64,000 nt of DNA from Planctomycetota bacterium (GTDB taxonomy: Bacteria > Planctomycetota > GCA-2746535), in the NCBI GenBank assembly GCA_002746535.1, contig NVWA01000004.1, positions 1,400-65,399 of the forward strand, read 5' to 3'. Shown one piece after another: positions 17,183 to 26,840 of the stretch (within the stretch, counting starts at the first letter, position 1; each line of letters opens with the position of its first letter). The notes beneath the pieces were generated by a model. The model saw only the letters and a program-made list of their open reading frames with translations, was not told the DNA's origin and made no database searches. The position numbers and the translations under genes are program-made.

Positions 17183-17534
17183 ACAGAAAAGAGTAGATGC
17201 TGAAGTACTGTTCTGCATACTAAAAAGTCAACATCATGTTGAAGAAGTGCTAACAGGTTTTATGGAGCTTGGCATTTCAGGAGCATCAATATTAGAATCA
17301 AAAGGGATGGCACAAATATTAACTGAGCAAGTTCCCATTTTTGCAGGTTTCAGATCACTGTTTGCTGGTGAAGGTAGCGATAGCCAACTTATTGTCTCCG
17401 TAATTAAAACTGATCTTGTAGAAGATGCTATCGATCTAATAGAAGAAATTTGTGGCGATTTTGTTGTGCCTGGTTCAGGTATTATGTTCACACTTCCTGT
17501 TTGCCGAGTTGCCGGACTCATCCGAAACATTTAG
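17175..17534 (+). CDS. PII-like small regulatory protein
   Basis: 119 residues from the ATG at 17175, chosen because AGAGG lies about nine bases upstream; the ATG at 17166 directly abuts that sequence. The fold looks ferredoxin-like: a beta strand EVLFCILKSQHHVEEVLTGFMELGISGASILE resembles the GlnB opening, then a mid-loop region PIFAGFRSLFAGEG and a second strand-helix SQLIVSVIKTDLVEDAIDLIEEI. There is no T-loop Tyr or canonical GlnB signature, so it is a PII-like protein, not GlnB. It overlaps the PTS IIA gene by 8 nt and ends 12 nt before the first antiporter. A nucleotide- or metabolite-sensing subunit of the transporter is the simplest reading. Confidence 0.6.
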   Translation: MSEQKRVDAEVLFCILKSQHHVEEVLTGFMELGISGASILESKGMAQILTEQVPIFAGFRSLFAGEGSDSQLIVSVIKTDLVEDAIDLIEEICGDFVVPGSGIMFTLPVCRVAGLIRNI

Positions 17535-17546
17535 AAGAATATTAAT

Positions 17547-18779
17547 TTGGAAGATTCTCTTCAAAGTTTAATTGGAATCATTATTTTGGTTACCATGGCA
17601 TATCTTGCCACACACCAAAAAATATTTCATGGTAAATATAATGCAAATTTTAAAATGTTGGCTGGTTCTGGATTAGGAATGTTAATCATTGGAATCTGTG
17701 TTGGATCAAGTGGTTTTAATATTATTACAAAAAAATTATTTTCTGACTTAGCACCATTCATCCAATTATTACTTGCATGGGTAGGCTTAATTTTCGGTTC
17801 ACAATTCAAAACATCATTAATAAAAAAAATCCCACCTCTTTATTACATCGGAATATTTTTTCAAGCGATTGCAACCTACTTTATCATTGCTACGATTTTT
17901 TATTTAATCCAAAGTTATTTCCATCTAAGCTACGGTCACTTATTTCCATTTATAATGGCATCTATAGGATGCGTTTCAGGTCCAACTATTTTATCACTCG
18001 CTATCAGAGATCAGAAAACAGTTTCACCATTAATCCGCTACTTACAAGTTGCTACATCCATAGATGCTATCGTGGGAATTGTAGCTTTTACCCTATTATT
18101 TCCTTCTACAGTAATAGAAAAACTAGATGTATCTCCAGCTATTAATTTTGGAATCATGGCAAGCTTAGCAATTTTACTTGGAATTCTATTCAAACTGTAT
18201 GTGAGGCTAACAACTAATAGAAATGAACAATTTTTATTATTAATTGGCATGCTAACCTTTACAGGAGGTATTGCATACTCTTTACATTACTCAGCAATAT
18301 TTATTAATATGATTATTGGATTTATCCTATGCAATGATAATAAGGCCGGCCCCTGGATAGATAGGCAATTGGCTGTAGGTGAAAGGCCATTCTATTTATT
18401 GCTTTTACTAGTGCTAGGAAGTCAATTTGAATACCAATACTTCACCACCATGTCTTTTACCATGATATCTATTTTTGTTTTTACAAGAATTTTAGGAAAA
18501 GTTATCAGCATTTCATTCGTAGACAAAGTATTATTTCCAGATCAAGTGATAAGTTATAAATCAGGTCTAGCCTTTACTTTTCAAGGCGGAGTATCAATTG
18601 CAATGGCAATTAGCTTTTTAACAATTTATCCAACCAATGTTAGTGGGAATCAAACCATCTTGCAAAGTATTTTATGCATTTTAATTATTTCGATAATTGT
18701 AAATGCATTAATCTCCCCTTATTTAACTAATAAGTCAATCTCAGGTAATAATAAATCTAACCAAGAGGAGACCTCTTGA
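17547..18779 (+). CDS. Cation/proton antiporter (CPA2-type), first of a tandem pair
   Basis: 410 residues, about 12 membrane helices throughout, no C-terminal TrkA-N domain. Begins at a TTG (MEDSLQSLIGIIILVTMAYLA) after AGAAG. Family positions include GCVSGPTILSLAIRD, equivalent to the TSPAV helix of Na+/H+ exchangers, SIDAIVGIVAF and FQGGVSIAMAISF. The gene overlaps the next antiporter by 4 nt, with GAGGAG before the second start. Transport of K+ or Na+ against H+ is inferred from the family. The two antiporters could form a heteromer or serve different ions. Confidence 0.75.
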   Translation: MEDSLQSLIGIIILVTMAYLATHQKIFHGKYNANFKMLAGSGLGMLIIGICVGSSGFNIITKKLFSDLAPFIQLLLAWVGLIFGSQFKTSLIKKIPPLYYIGIFFQAIATYFIIATIFYLIQSYFHLSYGHLFPFIMASIGCVSGPTILSLAIRDQKTVSPLIRYLQVATSIDAIVGIVAFTLLFPSTVIEKLDVSPAINFGIMASLAILLGILFKLYVRLTTNRNEQFLLLIGMLTFTGGIAYSLHYSAIFINMIIGFILCNDNKAGPWIDRQLAVGERPFYLLLLLVLGSQFEYQYFTTMSFTMISIFVFTRILGKVISISFVDKVLFPDQVISYKSGLAFTFQGGVSIAMAISFLTIYPTNVSGNQTILQSILCILIISIIVNALISPYLTNKSISGNNKSNQEETS

Positions 18780-20113
18780 AATTCCTGACAGTAATATGTT
18801 TATTCGGCATCATGCTCGTACTTCAAATGATCCTAAACACCAGCAACTCGGATGTTATTGAAAGAGCTCCTTTGGCTCTTGGCTTCATAATGCTAACCGG
18901 ACACCTACTTGGACACATTGCAAATAGATTTAACCTTCCACGAATTACAGGATATCTTATTGGAGGTGTTATTGCCGGTCCCTATATTGCAAAAATATTT
19001 CCAGAATTATTTTTCTTTCATGGATTTCTACAGGTTGACGTTGTCAATCAACTAAGCACAGTAGATAAATTAGCATTAACACTAATTGCATTTACCGCTG
19101 GAGGAGAATGCCGTATTGAAAGTATAAAGAAAAGTATCAAAAGTATTCTTATAATCGCTATATCCCATATGACCCTTGTTGTTTCAATTGTTGCTGGATT
19201 TTTATTTTTAATATCCTCTTACATGAATATTTTTGACGGAATGAACTCTTTTCATTGTTTTCTAGTATGTCTTCTAATTGGTGTTATCTCAAGTGCAAAC
19301 TCGCCAGCATCAATTATTGCTATCATTGTTGAAACCAAATCAAAAGGACGTCTAACTGAACTAGCCATCGGAGTAACCGTATTAAAAGATATTTTAGTGA
19401 TCATTCTTTTCACCATCTCAGTTAGCTTAATAATGCCTATTTTAGCACCTGGACACGGTGATGCTAAATCCATCATGATACTTTTAAGAGAATTATTGAT
19501 GTCTATAATCGTTGGTATTGGCATTGGATATGGAATTATTTTTTATCTCAAATCTTTTGAAAAACAAAGGACTGTATTTATATTCATCCTTTCATTAATA
19601 ATTTTAGCCATGTCAGACTATCTTCATCTCGAGTTTTTATTAGTGGCTATTGTTGCTGGCTTTGTCATTGAAAATTTTTCGAAACAAGGCATCCATTTTA
19701 TCCATTCGATTGAAAGAGCTTCTACTCCAGTTTTTTTAGTTTTCTTCGCAATAACCGGAGCGGGTCTGCACTTAGATAGCTTAATTAAATTATGGCCAAT
19801 TGCTCTTGCTATATTCGCGATAAGAATTATGGCTGTCATCTTGGCAACATGGCTATCTAACACAATTACAAAAGAAGATGACAAAATTAAAAAATACTCT
19901 TGGACAGCATTTCTTGCACAAGCTGGAGTTAGTTTAGGTTTTGCAAAATTAGTTGGAGCAGCGTTTCCGGATGAAACATTTGGAGCACAACTTGAAGGAA
20001 TTATTATAGGTGCTATAGTTCTAAATGAAATCGCTGGCCCTATTATATTTAAATGGGGATTAACAAAATCCGGAGAAGCTACTGTCCTTGATTCTACGGG
20101 CGGTGGACACTAA
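18776..20113 (+). CDS. Cation/proton antiporter (CPA2-type), second of a tandem pair
   Basis: 445 residues, starting at a TTG preceded by GAGGAG six bases away and overlapping the upstream antiporter stop. About 12-13 helices. NRFNLPRITGYLIGGVIAGP is the classical CPA2 opening (P...GYL..G...GP). FTAGGECRIESIKK and SSANSPASIIAIIVETKSKGRLTELAIGVTVLKDILVIILFTI carry the SPA...E and KD positions of the ion site. QAGVSLGFAKLVG is the C-terminal signature helix. No regulatory RCK domain is present. It is the last gene of the IIA/PII-like/antiporter operon. Confidence 0.82.
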   Translation: MKFLTVICLFGIMLVLQMILNTSNSDVIERAPLALGFIMLTGHLLGHIANRFNLPRITGYLIGGVIAGPYIAKIFPELFFFHGFLQVDVVNQLSTVDKLALTLIAFTAGGECRIESIKKSIKSILIIAISHMTLVVSIVAGFLFLISSYMNIFDGMNSFHCFLVCLLIGVISSANSPASIIAIIVETKSKGRLTELAIGVTVLKDILVIILFTISVSLIMPILAPGHGDAKSIMILLRELLMSIIVGIGIGYGIIFYLKSFEKQRTVFIFILSLIILAMSDYLHLEFLLVAIVAGFVIENFSKQGIHFIHSIERASTPVFLVFFAITGAGLHLDSLIKLWPIALAIFAIRIMAVILATWLSNTITKEDDKIKKYSWTAFLAQAGVSLGFAKLVGAAFPDETFGAQLEGIIIGAIVLNEIAGPIIFKWGLTKSGEATVLDSTGGGH

Positions 20114-20157
20114 TTGAAGGCTTATTAACACCCCTCTGATTCTAGAAAGAATTACCC

Positions 20158-21321
20158 TTGCAAATCGAAGAATTAATTACCTATATAAATCAAACTACAG
20201 ATGATCAACATAGTTCTATTCATTCAATAAAATCTCTACAAAAAAAATTACCGCAGGCAACAAATGAAGAATTAACTCTTATCGTAGAACAAGTAAAATT
20301 AAGAATTAAGGCTTCTCATAAGTTTCAACATGCAGACAAAATGATTTTTACCGGTAAATCTTTGGAGCAATGTTCATCAGAATCAATCAGCAATTTCACC
20401 GCCTCATTGTTTTATAAACCTAAAAATATTTTAGAAATTTGCAGCGGTATAGGAGGCAACAGTATTGGCTTATCGAAAAACTGTAAGAATTTAACTTGTA
20501 TAGACAGCAGCCCTCTTTTTCAATTAATTCACCAACACAATATGTCTAACTATCAATTAGATAATATTTCAAGATTAACTAAACCAGTAGAAAGAAATGA
20601 TTCCAAAGATTATGATTGTATTTTTATTGATCCAGACAGAAGAAACAATGGTAAGCGCTTATCAAATCCAAATGACCTTTCACCTCATCTGGATTTAATC
20701 AATCAAATCACTTCTACAGCTGATCAAACAATGATAAAGATGTCCCCAATGCTATCAAAGGAAGATACGCCAGAAAATTATAGCGTCAATTATATTGCTG
20801 AAGGCATGGAACTAAAACAGTGCTTGTGGCTAGGCAAACAACTTAAAACAAATACACCGGATTTTTCGATTATTGCTAACAATAAAACGATTACTAGTAA
20901 TGATTTAATCCCAAGCAATACAGATCCTAAACACAGTCATACTGGAATATTTGAATTTAACCCCGCAATATCAAAGTCGTGGAAACTGGATGAAATTGCA
21001 AATCACTATAATAAAGAAAGCCTCAACTTTAAAACAAATCATTTTATCGGTGAAGTCGAAGATCTCTATCCACTAGCAAATTGCTGGAAGATATTAGAGG
21101 AACTACCCTATCATCCCAAAAAAATAAATCAGTTATTAAAGAATTATGGTGCTTCACGATATGAATTTAAATGTTTTGGTCTCGATAATAATGAAATAAA
21201 TAAATTCTTTCAAAAATGGGGATCGGGAAAAGGGAACGCCACTACAATTTTTATTTTCAAATTAAAAGACTATAAAAAAGTTTTTATAGCTGATAGATAC
21301 CTGAAAGATTCAAACGCATAA
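20158..21321 (+). CDS. Class I SAM-dependent methyltransferase with THUMP-like C-terminus
   Basis: 387 residues beginning at a TTG. SAM-binding motif ILEICSGIGGNSIGLS near residue 97, acidic end of the second strand CIDSS, and catalytic-loop motif IFIDPDRR, where the D-P-D-R-R form is typical of a Bacteroidetes/PVC family annotated as THUMP-like methyltransferases. The C-terminal part (EVEDLYPLANCWKILEELPYHPKKINQLLKNYG) matches the THUMP-like domain. RNA methylation is likely, but the target is unknown. The 3' end meets the LacI gene convergently with a 21-nt gap. Confidence 0.7.
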   Translation: MQIEELITYINQTTDDQHSSIHSIKSLQKKLPQATNEELTLIVEQVKLRIKASHKFQHADKMIFTGKSLEQCSSESISNFTASLFYKPKNILEICSGIGGNSIGLSKNCKNLTCIDSSPLFQLIHQHNMSNYQLDNISRLTKPVERNDSKDYDCIFIDPDRRNNGKRLSNPNDLSPHLDLINQITSTADQTMIKMSPMLSKEDTPENYSVNYIAEGMELKQCLWLGKQLKTNTPDFSIIANNKTITSNDLIPSNTDPKHSHTGIFEFNPAISKSWKLDEIANHYNKESLNFKTNHFIGEVEDLYPLANCWKILEELPYHPKKINQLLKNYGASRYEFKCFGLDNNEINKFFQKWGSGKGNATTIFIFKLKDYKKVFIADRYLKDSNA

Positions 21322-21342
21322 AAGATAAGATTTTATCGCTTA

Positions 21343-22296
21343 TTATTTAGTAGTTGATCTAGCTAAATAAAATGTATCGACACTGACATTCTTAACATCT
21401 GACTCCTTATCAATTAATTTTAATAATAAAGAAATTGACTTTTCCGCCATTTCTTCAACGGGTTGACTTACAGTTGAAAAAGGCTGAGGTGACAGTTGAG
21501 TGAAATCATCATTATCAAAACCAACTATTCCTATATCCTCGGGGACAACAAAGGAACTCTCATAAACACATCTAAAAACAACAGAAGCTATACGGTCATT
21601 TGAACAAATAAACAACACACCTTTTTTCAATTCTGATTCTAAAATCTTCTGAGCCTTGTCAAAATTTCCTTGATAGTCGAAATCAAACGTGATTACTTTA
21701 GAAGGACCTTTGACCGCTTTTTTAAAAGCTAAGGTTCGGACTTCATCAGGTTTATCAGAAAAAGTCAATAAAACTTTCTTTTGATATTTTTCATTTAAAC
21801 AATTTAAAGCCTCTATCACACCTACTTCTCGATTAACTGCGACTGCTGTATCCTGTTTTGAATTTGAATCTACTAGAACAAAGGGCACTTTCAATCTACG
21901 AATAAATTTTAAATTTTTATCAAAAGGAGAATTCAGAAAAAGAACGCCATCGCATAATATTGAATATTCTTCAATTAATTTTCGTTCCGTTTCTTCTGAT
22001 CGATCGGCAAATCCAACTATCGCTCTAAAACCATTTCTTTGGGATGCTTTATGTAACGAAGAAAGCTTTCGAACATTAACCTGAAGTTCCAAGTCACTTG
22101 TAATGATCCCAAAAAGACCTGTCTTCTTTGTTTTTAAACTACTTGCTAATATATTCGGAACGTAATCAAGCTTATTTAAAGCTTTCTCTACCTTAATTTT
22201 GACTTTTTCACTAATGTGGGGTTCATTTTTTAGAACTCTAGCAACGGTTCTAATAGACACACCTGCTTCAGTTGAAATATCCTTAAGCGTAGCCAT
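21343..22296 (-). CDS. LacI-family transcriptional regulator
   Basis: 317 residues. N-terminal HTH MATLKDISTEAGVSIRTVARVLKN (DIA..AGVS..TVSRVLN form) with the hinge helix NILASSLKTKKTGLFGII. The periplasmic-binding-protein-like effector domain follows, with ICSNDRIASVVFRC and EDIGIVGFDNDDFTQLSPQPFSTVSQP as standard LacI-family blocks. It lies 51 nt downstream of the PfkB-family sugar kinase gene on the same strand and probably regulates it in response to a sugar or sugar phosphate. No clear LacI-type operator was found upstream of the kinase. Confidence 0.9.
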   Translation of the reverse strand: MATLKDISTEAGVSIRTVARVLKNEPHISEKVKIKVEKALNKLDYVPNILASSLKTKKTGLFGIITSDLELQVNVRKLSSLHKASQRNGFRAIVGFADRSEETERKLIEEYSILCDGVLFLNSPFDKNLKFIRRLKVPFVLVDSNSKQDTAVAVNREVGVIEALNCLNEKYQKKVLLTFSDKPDEVRTLAFKKAVKGPSKVITFDFDYQGNFDKAQKILESELKKGVLFICSNDRIASVVFRCVYESSFVVPEDIGIVGFDNDDFTQLSPQPFSTVSQPVEEMAEKSISLLLKLIDKESDVKNVSVDTFYLARSTTK

Positions 22297-22347
22297 CGAC
22301 GGTCCACATAATTAAAAGGTTTAAATAATAGTGGAGAAATTAAAATA

Positions 22348-23280
22348 TTAAAAATTCCAATTTGATTCGGTTAAATCAATCAGCTCATATAATTCACCAA
22401 CTCTATTTAAATCAAATTCACTTGGCATATTATTTTCACAACTAGCTACTCCACAAGCTAACCCAAATCTAAAGGCATCTTCCATATCTTTTTCTTCGAT
22501 AAAATTTTTAAACATGGTTCCTGCACCTACTGAATCTCCTGCGCCAATGGGGTTCAAGACATTAATGGTTGGTATGTTATAATCATAACGCTTATCTTTT
22601 GAAAAAAGACATGCTTTATTTGGGCCATCAGTAACGCCTAAATATTTTAAATCATATTCCTTAAAGCAAAAGCTAGCTCCGTCATTCAAATCATTTTTTG
22701 AAGAAAGCTCTTTCAATTCATTGGCATTGACTTTTAAAATATTAGGCTTCATCTTAAGTGCTTCCTCAACACCTTTATAAGAATCGATCAAAGATAATTT
22801 ATCTTTGAATTCAGTAAGAACTTCTTTATAAAAATTCAGATCCATTCCATTAGGATGAGTACCACAAATAATAATCGCACCACATTCGTCAGCTTCTTCA
22901 AATATCTTTTCTTTTAAGTTAGCTATCTCTTCTTTAGTGATTACAGGTGAGGGGTCAATTACTTCTGTTACTTGGTGAAGACTTTCTGAAATCAAAGTTG
23001 TGCAAGATCGAGTTTTACTATTTGTTTGCTCATAAATAGATTCAACACCTAAATTATTCAACTCTTTTATATATTTTACGCCACGATCCCCACCAGCAAA
23101 ACCTGCAAGTAAAGTGGGGGCATTTAGTAACTTTAATGTTTTACAATAATTAAAACCTTTACCTGAGGCACAATGCAAAGTGTTAGAAGCACGATTTATT
23201 TCACCTAATTTAAGTTCAGGTAAAATAATTATTCGTTGCCAAACAGGATTTAATCCGATAATCAATATTTTTTTAGCCAT
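22348..23280 (-). CDS. PfkB-family sugar kinase (1-phosphofructokinase/tagatose-6-phosphate-kinase-like)
   Basis: 310 residues. N-terminal MAKKILIIGLNPVWQRIIILPELKLGEINRA is the phosphofructokinase/hexose-kinase subgroup start (LNP..D....), although the usual Asp after NPVW is Gln. GSGKGFN corresponds to the GGKG.N loop, here ASGKGFNYCKTL. The catalytic signature NPIGAGDSVGAG carries the Asp base. ILKVNANELKEL is the N-E motif. It phosphorylates a hexose phosphate or hexose; fructose-1-phosphate and tagatose-6-phosphate are the best guesses. The LacI regulator follows it in the same transcript. Confidence 0.8.
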   Translation of the reverse strand: MAKKILIIGLNPVWQRIIILPELKLGEINRASNTLHCASGKGFNYCKTLKLLNAPTLLAGFAGGDRGVKYIKELNNLGVESIYEQTNSKTRSCTTLISESLHQVTEVIDPSPVITKEEIANLKEKIFEEADECGAIIICGTHPNGMDLNFYKEVLTEFKDKLSLIDSYKGVEEALKMKPNILKVNANELKELSSKNDLNDGASFCFKEYDLKYLGVTDGPNKACLFSKDKRYDYNIPTINVLNPIGAGDSVGAGTMFKNFIEEKDMEDAFRFGLACGVASCENNMPSEFDLNRVGELYELIDLTESNWNF

Positions 23281-23396
23281 GTTCGCTCGTAGACAGTCTC
23301 TTGAAATTTTGAAAGATACTACCGTATTTTAATTAAAATGAACAGTTTTGGAAATACAATTCTACTAATATTCATTAACTATATTGAAAGAAATTA

Positions 23397-24641
23397 ATGC
23401 CGGATCTCCCCTATGTAAAATTAAAAGCCAAAAGAAATTCAGTTCACCCTTGGATTTTTCTGAAAATGGTAGCTAGGCCGAATAAAAGAATCCTCCCAGG
23501 GCAACTTGTTAAAGTATTTTCAAAAGAAGATGAATTTATTGGAATTGGTTTTTATAATCGGAAAAGCAACATCAATATTCGATTAATATCTGAAAATAAA
23601 GATCAATTTATCAATGAAAAGTTTTTCTATCAAAGAATATTAAATGCCGTCAACTTGCGAACAGACATTTTAAATATTGATGCAAATAGCGATAGCTACA
23701 GAATTGTTCACGGTGAAGCAGATTTACTTTCAGGTCTAATAATAGACAAATTCAATGACACCATAGTCATCGAACCTTTTTCTGCTGGATACCTCCACAT
23801 CATGGATTGGATCATAAATTCCCTACAAAAGATTTTCCCAGATTGCCAAGTAACGGTTAGAAGTGATGAAAAAAATGGCCTAAAGGAAGGTGTAGATTTT
23901 TCTATATTAGATAAAAAATATCCCCCTAAGCACCAAGAACTCACTATTCGAGAACATAATATCAGCATGAAAGTAAACTTAGCTACTGGCCACAAAACAG
24001 GGTTCTTCCTAGATCAAAGGGACAATCGAAAATACATGTCTTCCAAAGTAAAAGATAAAGACGTCCTCGATTTATGCTGCTATTCAGGTGGGTTCGCCAT
24101 AAGTGCTGCAAAAGCAGGTGCAAAAAATGTTATTGGCGTTGACCTAGATGAAAAAGCAATAGAAATGGCTCAATTAAATGCAAAACTAAATGAAGTAGAT
24201 GTTGAATTTATTCATGCCAATACCTATGATTATTTAAGAGAAGCCATTAAAGACAATAAATCATTTGATGTTATCATTTTAGATCCACCTAAACTCGGCA
24301 GAAATAAAGAAGAATTGGGTAAAGCAAAACATAGCTATCATGACTTAAATTGTTTAGCCATGCAATGTGTGAAAGATAATGGATTATTACTAACCTGTTC
24401 TTGTACTGGCAGCTTATCTGAGCAAGAGTTTTTATCGACACTAACCGGTGCAGCCAATAATGCCGGTGTTCATATGCAATTTATTAAAATATGTGGCCCA
24501 GGTGGAGATCACCCCATAATGCACTCCTTTCCAGAAGGACGCTATTTGAAAGCCGTTTACGCTCGTATCACAAAAGCACATCGCACTTATCATTCCGTTA
24601 AGAAGGAAGATGCACCATCATCTGATAAAGGATCAAACTAA
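23397..24641 (+). CDS. RlmI-like 23S rRNA (cytosine-C5) methyltransferase
   Basis: 414 residues. PUA domain at residues ~3-75 (VKLKAKRNSVHPWIF and PGQLVKVFSKEDEFIGIGFYNRKSNINIRLIS), then the RlmI central EEHGD-like region (VHGEADLLSGLIIDKFND), and the Rossmann methyltransferase with DQRDNRKYM, VLDLCCYSGGFAISAAKAGAKNV, VIILDPPKLGRNKEEL and the catalytic-cysteine motif LTCSCTG. These motifs are diagnostic of the RlmI/YccW family acting on 23S rRNA. A ~20-residue polar C-terminal tail is extra. Transcribed divergently from the sugar kinase gene. Confidence 0.9.
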   Translation: MPDLPYVKLKAKRNSVHPWIFLKMVARPNKRILPGQLVKVFSKEDEFIGIGFYNRKSNINIRLISENKDQFINEKFFYQRILNAVNLRTDILNIDANSDSYRIVHGEADLLSGLIIDKFNDTIVIEPFSAGYLHIMDWIINSLQKIFPDCQVTVRSDEKNGLKEGVDFSILDKKYPPKHQELTIREHNISMKVNLATGHKTGFFLDQRDNRKYMSSKVKDKDVLDLCCYSGGFAISAAKAGAKNVIGVDLDEKAIEMAQLNAKLNEVDVEFIHANTYDYLREAIKDNKSFDVIILDPPKLGRNKEELGKAKHSYHDLNCLAMQCVKDNGLLLTCSCTGSLSEQEFLSTLTGAANNAGVHMQFIKICGPGGDHPIMHSFPEGRYLKAVYARITKAHRTYHSVKKEDAPSSDKGSN

Positions 24642-24801
24642 AAAATTGATCAAAGAGCCCCCGTTGTTATCAAGTTGAAAATATATTTCTTTAAATTTAA
24701 TTTATATAATAGTTTTTAGTTCTGAACTTTCCATTACGTCTTAATTATAATTAATTTAAAAAATGAATTATTGAGCATTAAATTTATGGAGCTTAAAAAT
24801 A

Positions 24802-26781
24802 ATGAGATTTAAGAATTTTATAACCCTTTTATTAATATTACTCCTTCCGTTTATTTGGATTGGATGTGGCAGCAGCTCATCAAATGAAAAAGCTACGATT
24901 ACATTTACAATTGATGACATAACAGCCACCAATCAAAAAAAACAACAGGAAAGCGGAGATAATATTAGCGAAGTTAAAGTACTCGATCTTGTAGGCAATG
25001 AAATTGGCACACTTACGCATATTGAGCTTCGAACTTACAATGTTGAACTTACAAAGGGAATTTCTTTTATTATTCAAGCTATCATAAAAAATGGTAACAA
25101 TGGTGAATTCAAATTAGAAACCATAATTGAAAAAGCAAAAACAGAAGCTGTTGATGTGAATCAGGACTCAACAGAAATTGCATCAATCATCAGAGAACGC
25201 GCAAATGAAAGAAATCAACAAATTAAAGATTTTATAAAAGAACATGAAGATGAAACGGCTAATATTATTGCAGATATAAACAATATTGAGACTAGAAAAT
25301 TTATCAACGAAGCTTTAGAAAATATAGGAAATGCAGAATCAATCGAAGAAGTTGCCAAACAACTAGAAATCATCATCAAAGAATTAGTACGAATTACAAA
25401 TATCATCGAAGAAATTAATAATAATATAAAACAGTTTAATGAAGGCTCCGGCGAAAATTTTCATCATGATGATTTTAATGAAAATGACCAGAGTCGATTA
25501 ACCACAGAAGAATTAGCGAATCAACTTGGAGGAGCACAAGACGGAGAAACCGGTGAAGAAAAGGATTTCGATATTGAAATCAATGAAGATGGTAGTGTCG
25601 TTGTAAGAAATGGTGAACTTCATGAAAATATTGCTACAAACCTAGAAACCTCCTCCATAGTAAAAGGGGAAATCACTGGTATAAGCGCAGAAGCAATTGA
25701 ATTAGGATTTCGAACAGATGAAGGAATTAAAGAGTCTAGATTTGTAAATACTGGCTCAAATTCTTTAATCAAAGAGATCCTCAACAGTTTGCATATTGGT
25801 GAAGAGATTTCTATAAAATATGAAGTTGATGGGAATAAAAAAAATATCATTAATATCTTCGGACGAGGAGTAACAACTGGAGAAGTCATAGAAAAAGGTG
25901 AAGCATTTATTCTTGTTAAAGATAAACAAGGGAATCAAACAAAATTCACTCCTCAATGGATATCTTCTGCCAATGATATTAGCATAAATGATGAACCAAT
26001 TTCGAATACTGAAAATTTGGAAGCAAATGAAGTTAATAATAATACCACTTCTTCTGCCAATGATGAGCATACAAATAAAAAGTCAAAAGGTCAACTGGAT
26101 CCTGACATTATTGCTATCATTGAAAAGATTACTCTTGGAGATAACGTAGCTGTGATTTGGGAAATTAATGAACGTAAAAGAATAATTGACATCAAATGGA
26201 CGGATAAGCTTAACATAGAGGGATCAGAAAATGACAACCCAAATGAACCAATTCAATTAAATCAAATTAAAAAGATATCAGGTAAGATTAGTGGTAAAGG
26301 TGACAATTTCTTCACAATATTACACAATACTCAAGACACAACAACTGAACCTGAATCTGTTAAAATCACTATTAACCATGATTTGGCATATCATAAAGAA
26401 ATTTTAGCTTCATTATTAAGCAATGATGAGGTCTCTGTAAAATATATTCAAAAAGAAACATTAAATTTATTAGATTCCATATTCGGGGAAGGTACATTTA
26501 AAGGCACATTAATACAAGTAGCCGAGAAGTACATTGTCATTAAGGATGAAGATGGGCACGAAATAAGATTTACACCTAACTGGGTAAAGAATTTGGAAAC
26601 TTTAACTGTTTCAGAAAATGGAGGCCTTGATCCCGAAATGTTAGCTGTATTTAAAACATTAGAACTGGAATCGACTATTTCAATTAAATGGATTTTAGAT
26701 GAAAGAAAAAGAGTCGTATCAATTATCAAAGAAACAGTGACTAAAACTGAAGAAGAAGCTAATCAAGAAACTATAGAATAA
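24802..26781 (+). CDS. Large lipoprotein with coiled coil and two internal repeats
   Basis: 659 residues; no known family recognised. Signal peptide with lipobox WIGC (Cys22). Residues 105-215 are charged and helical (RERANERNQQIKDFIKEHEDE...), a likely coiled coil. From ~285 to the end a module of about 150-180 residues occurs twice. GEVIEKGEAFILVKDKQGNQTKFTPQW (~360-386) matches GTLIQVAEKYIVIKDEDGHEIRFTPNW (~568-594), and GQLDPDIIAIIEKITLGDNVAVIWEINERKRIIDI (~430-464) matches GGLDPEMLAVFKTLELESTISIKWILDERKRVVSI (~608-642). The modules resemble small beta-barrel (OB-like) units with a DERKR end. Probably anchored at an outer or inner membrane surface. Function unknown. Confidence 0.6.
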   Translation: MRFKNFITLLLILLLPFIWIGCGSSSSNEKATITFTIDDITATNQKKQQESGDNISEVKVLDLVGNEIGTLTHIELRTYNVELTKGISFIIQAIIKNGNNGEFKLETIIEKAKTEAVDVNQDSTEIASIIRERANERNQQIKDFIKEHEDETANIIADINNIETRKFINEALENIGNAESIEEVAKQLEIIIKELVRITNIIEEINNNIKQFNEGSGENFHHDDFNENDQSRLTTEELANQLGGAQDGETGEEKDFDIEINEDGSVVVRNGELHENIATNLETSSIVKGEITGISAEAIELGFRTDEGIKESRFVNTGSNSLIKEILNSLHIGEEISIKYEVDGNKKNIINIFGRGVTTGEVIEKGEAFILVKDKQGNQTKFTPQWISSANDISINDEPISNTENLEANEVNNNTTSSANDEHTNKKSKGQLDPDIIAIIEKITLGDNVAVIWEINERKRIIDIKWTDKLNIEGSENDNPNEPIQLNQIKKISGKISGKGDNFFTILHNTQDTTTEPESVKITINHDLAYHKEILASLLSNDEVSVKYIQKETLNLLDSIFGEGTFKGTLIQVAEKYIVIKDEDGHEIRFTPNWVKNLETLTVSENGGLDPEMLAVFKTLELESTISIKWILDERKRVVSIIKETVTKTEEEANQETIE

Positions 26782-26840
26782 ATCAAATTAAGAATTTGCA
26801 TTTGGTATGTCTCTATAAAATAAGTCACATCACATGCAAT

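Noticed and set aside
23326-23339. Palindrome ATTTTAATTAAAAT upstream of the PfkB/LacI genes as a LacI operator
   Set aside because: LacI-family operators have a CG centre; an A/T palindrome in AT-rich sequence is expected by chance.
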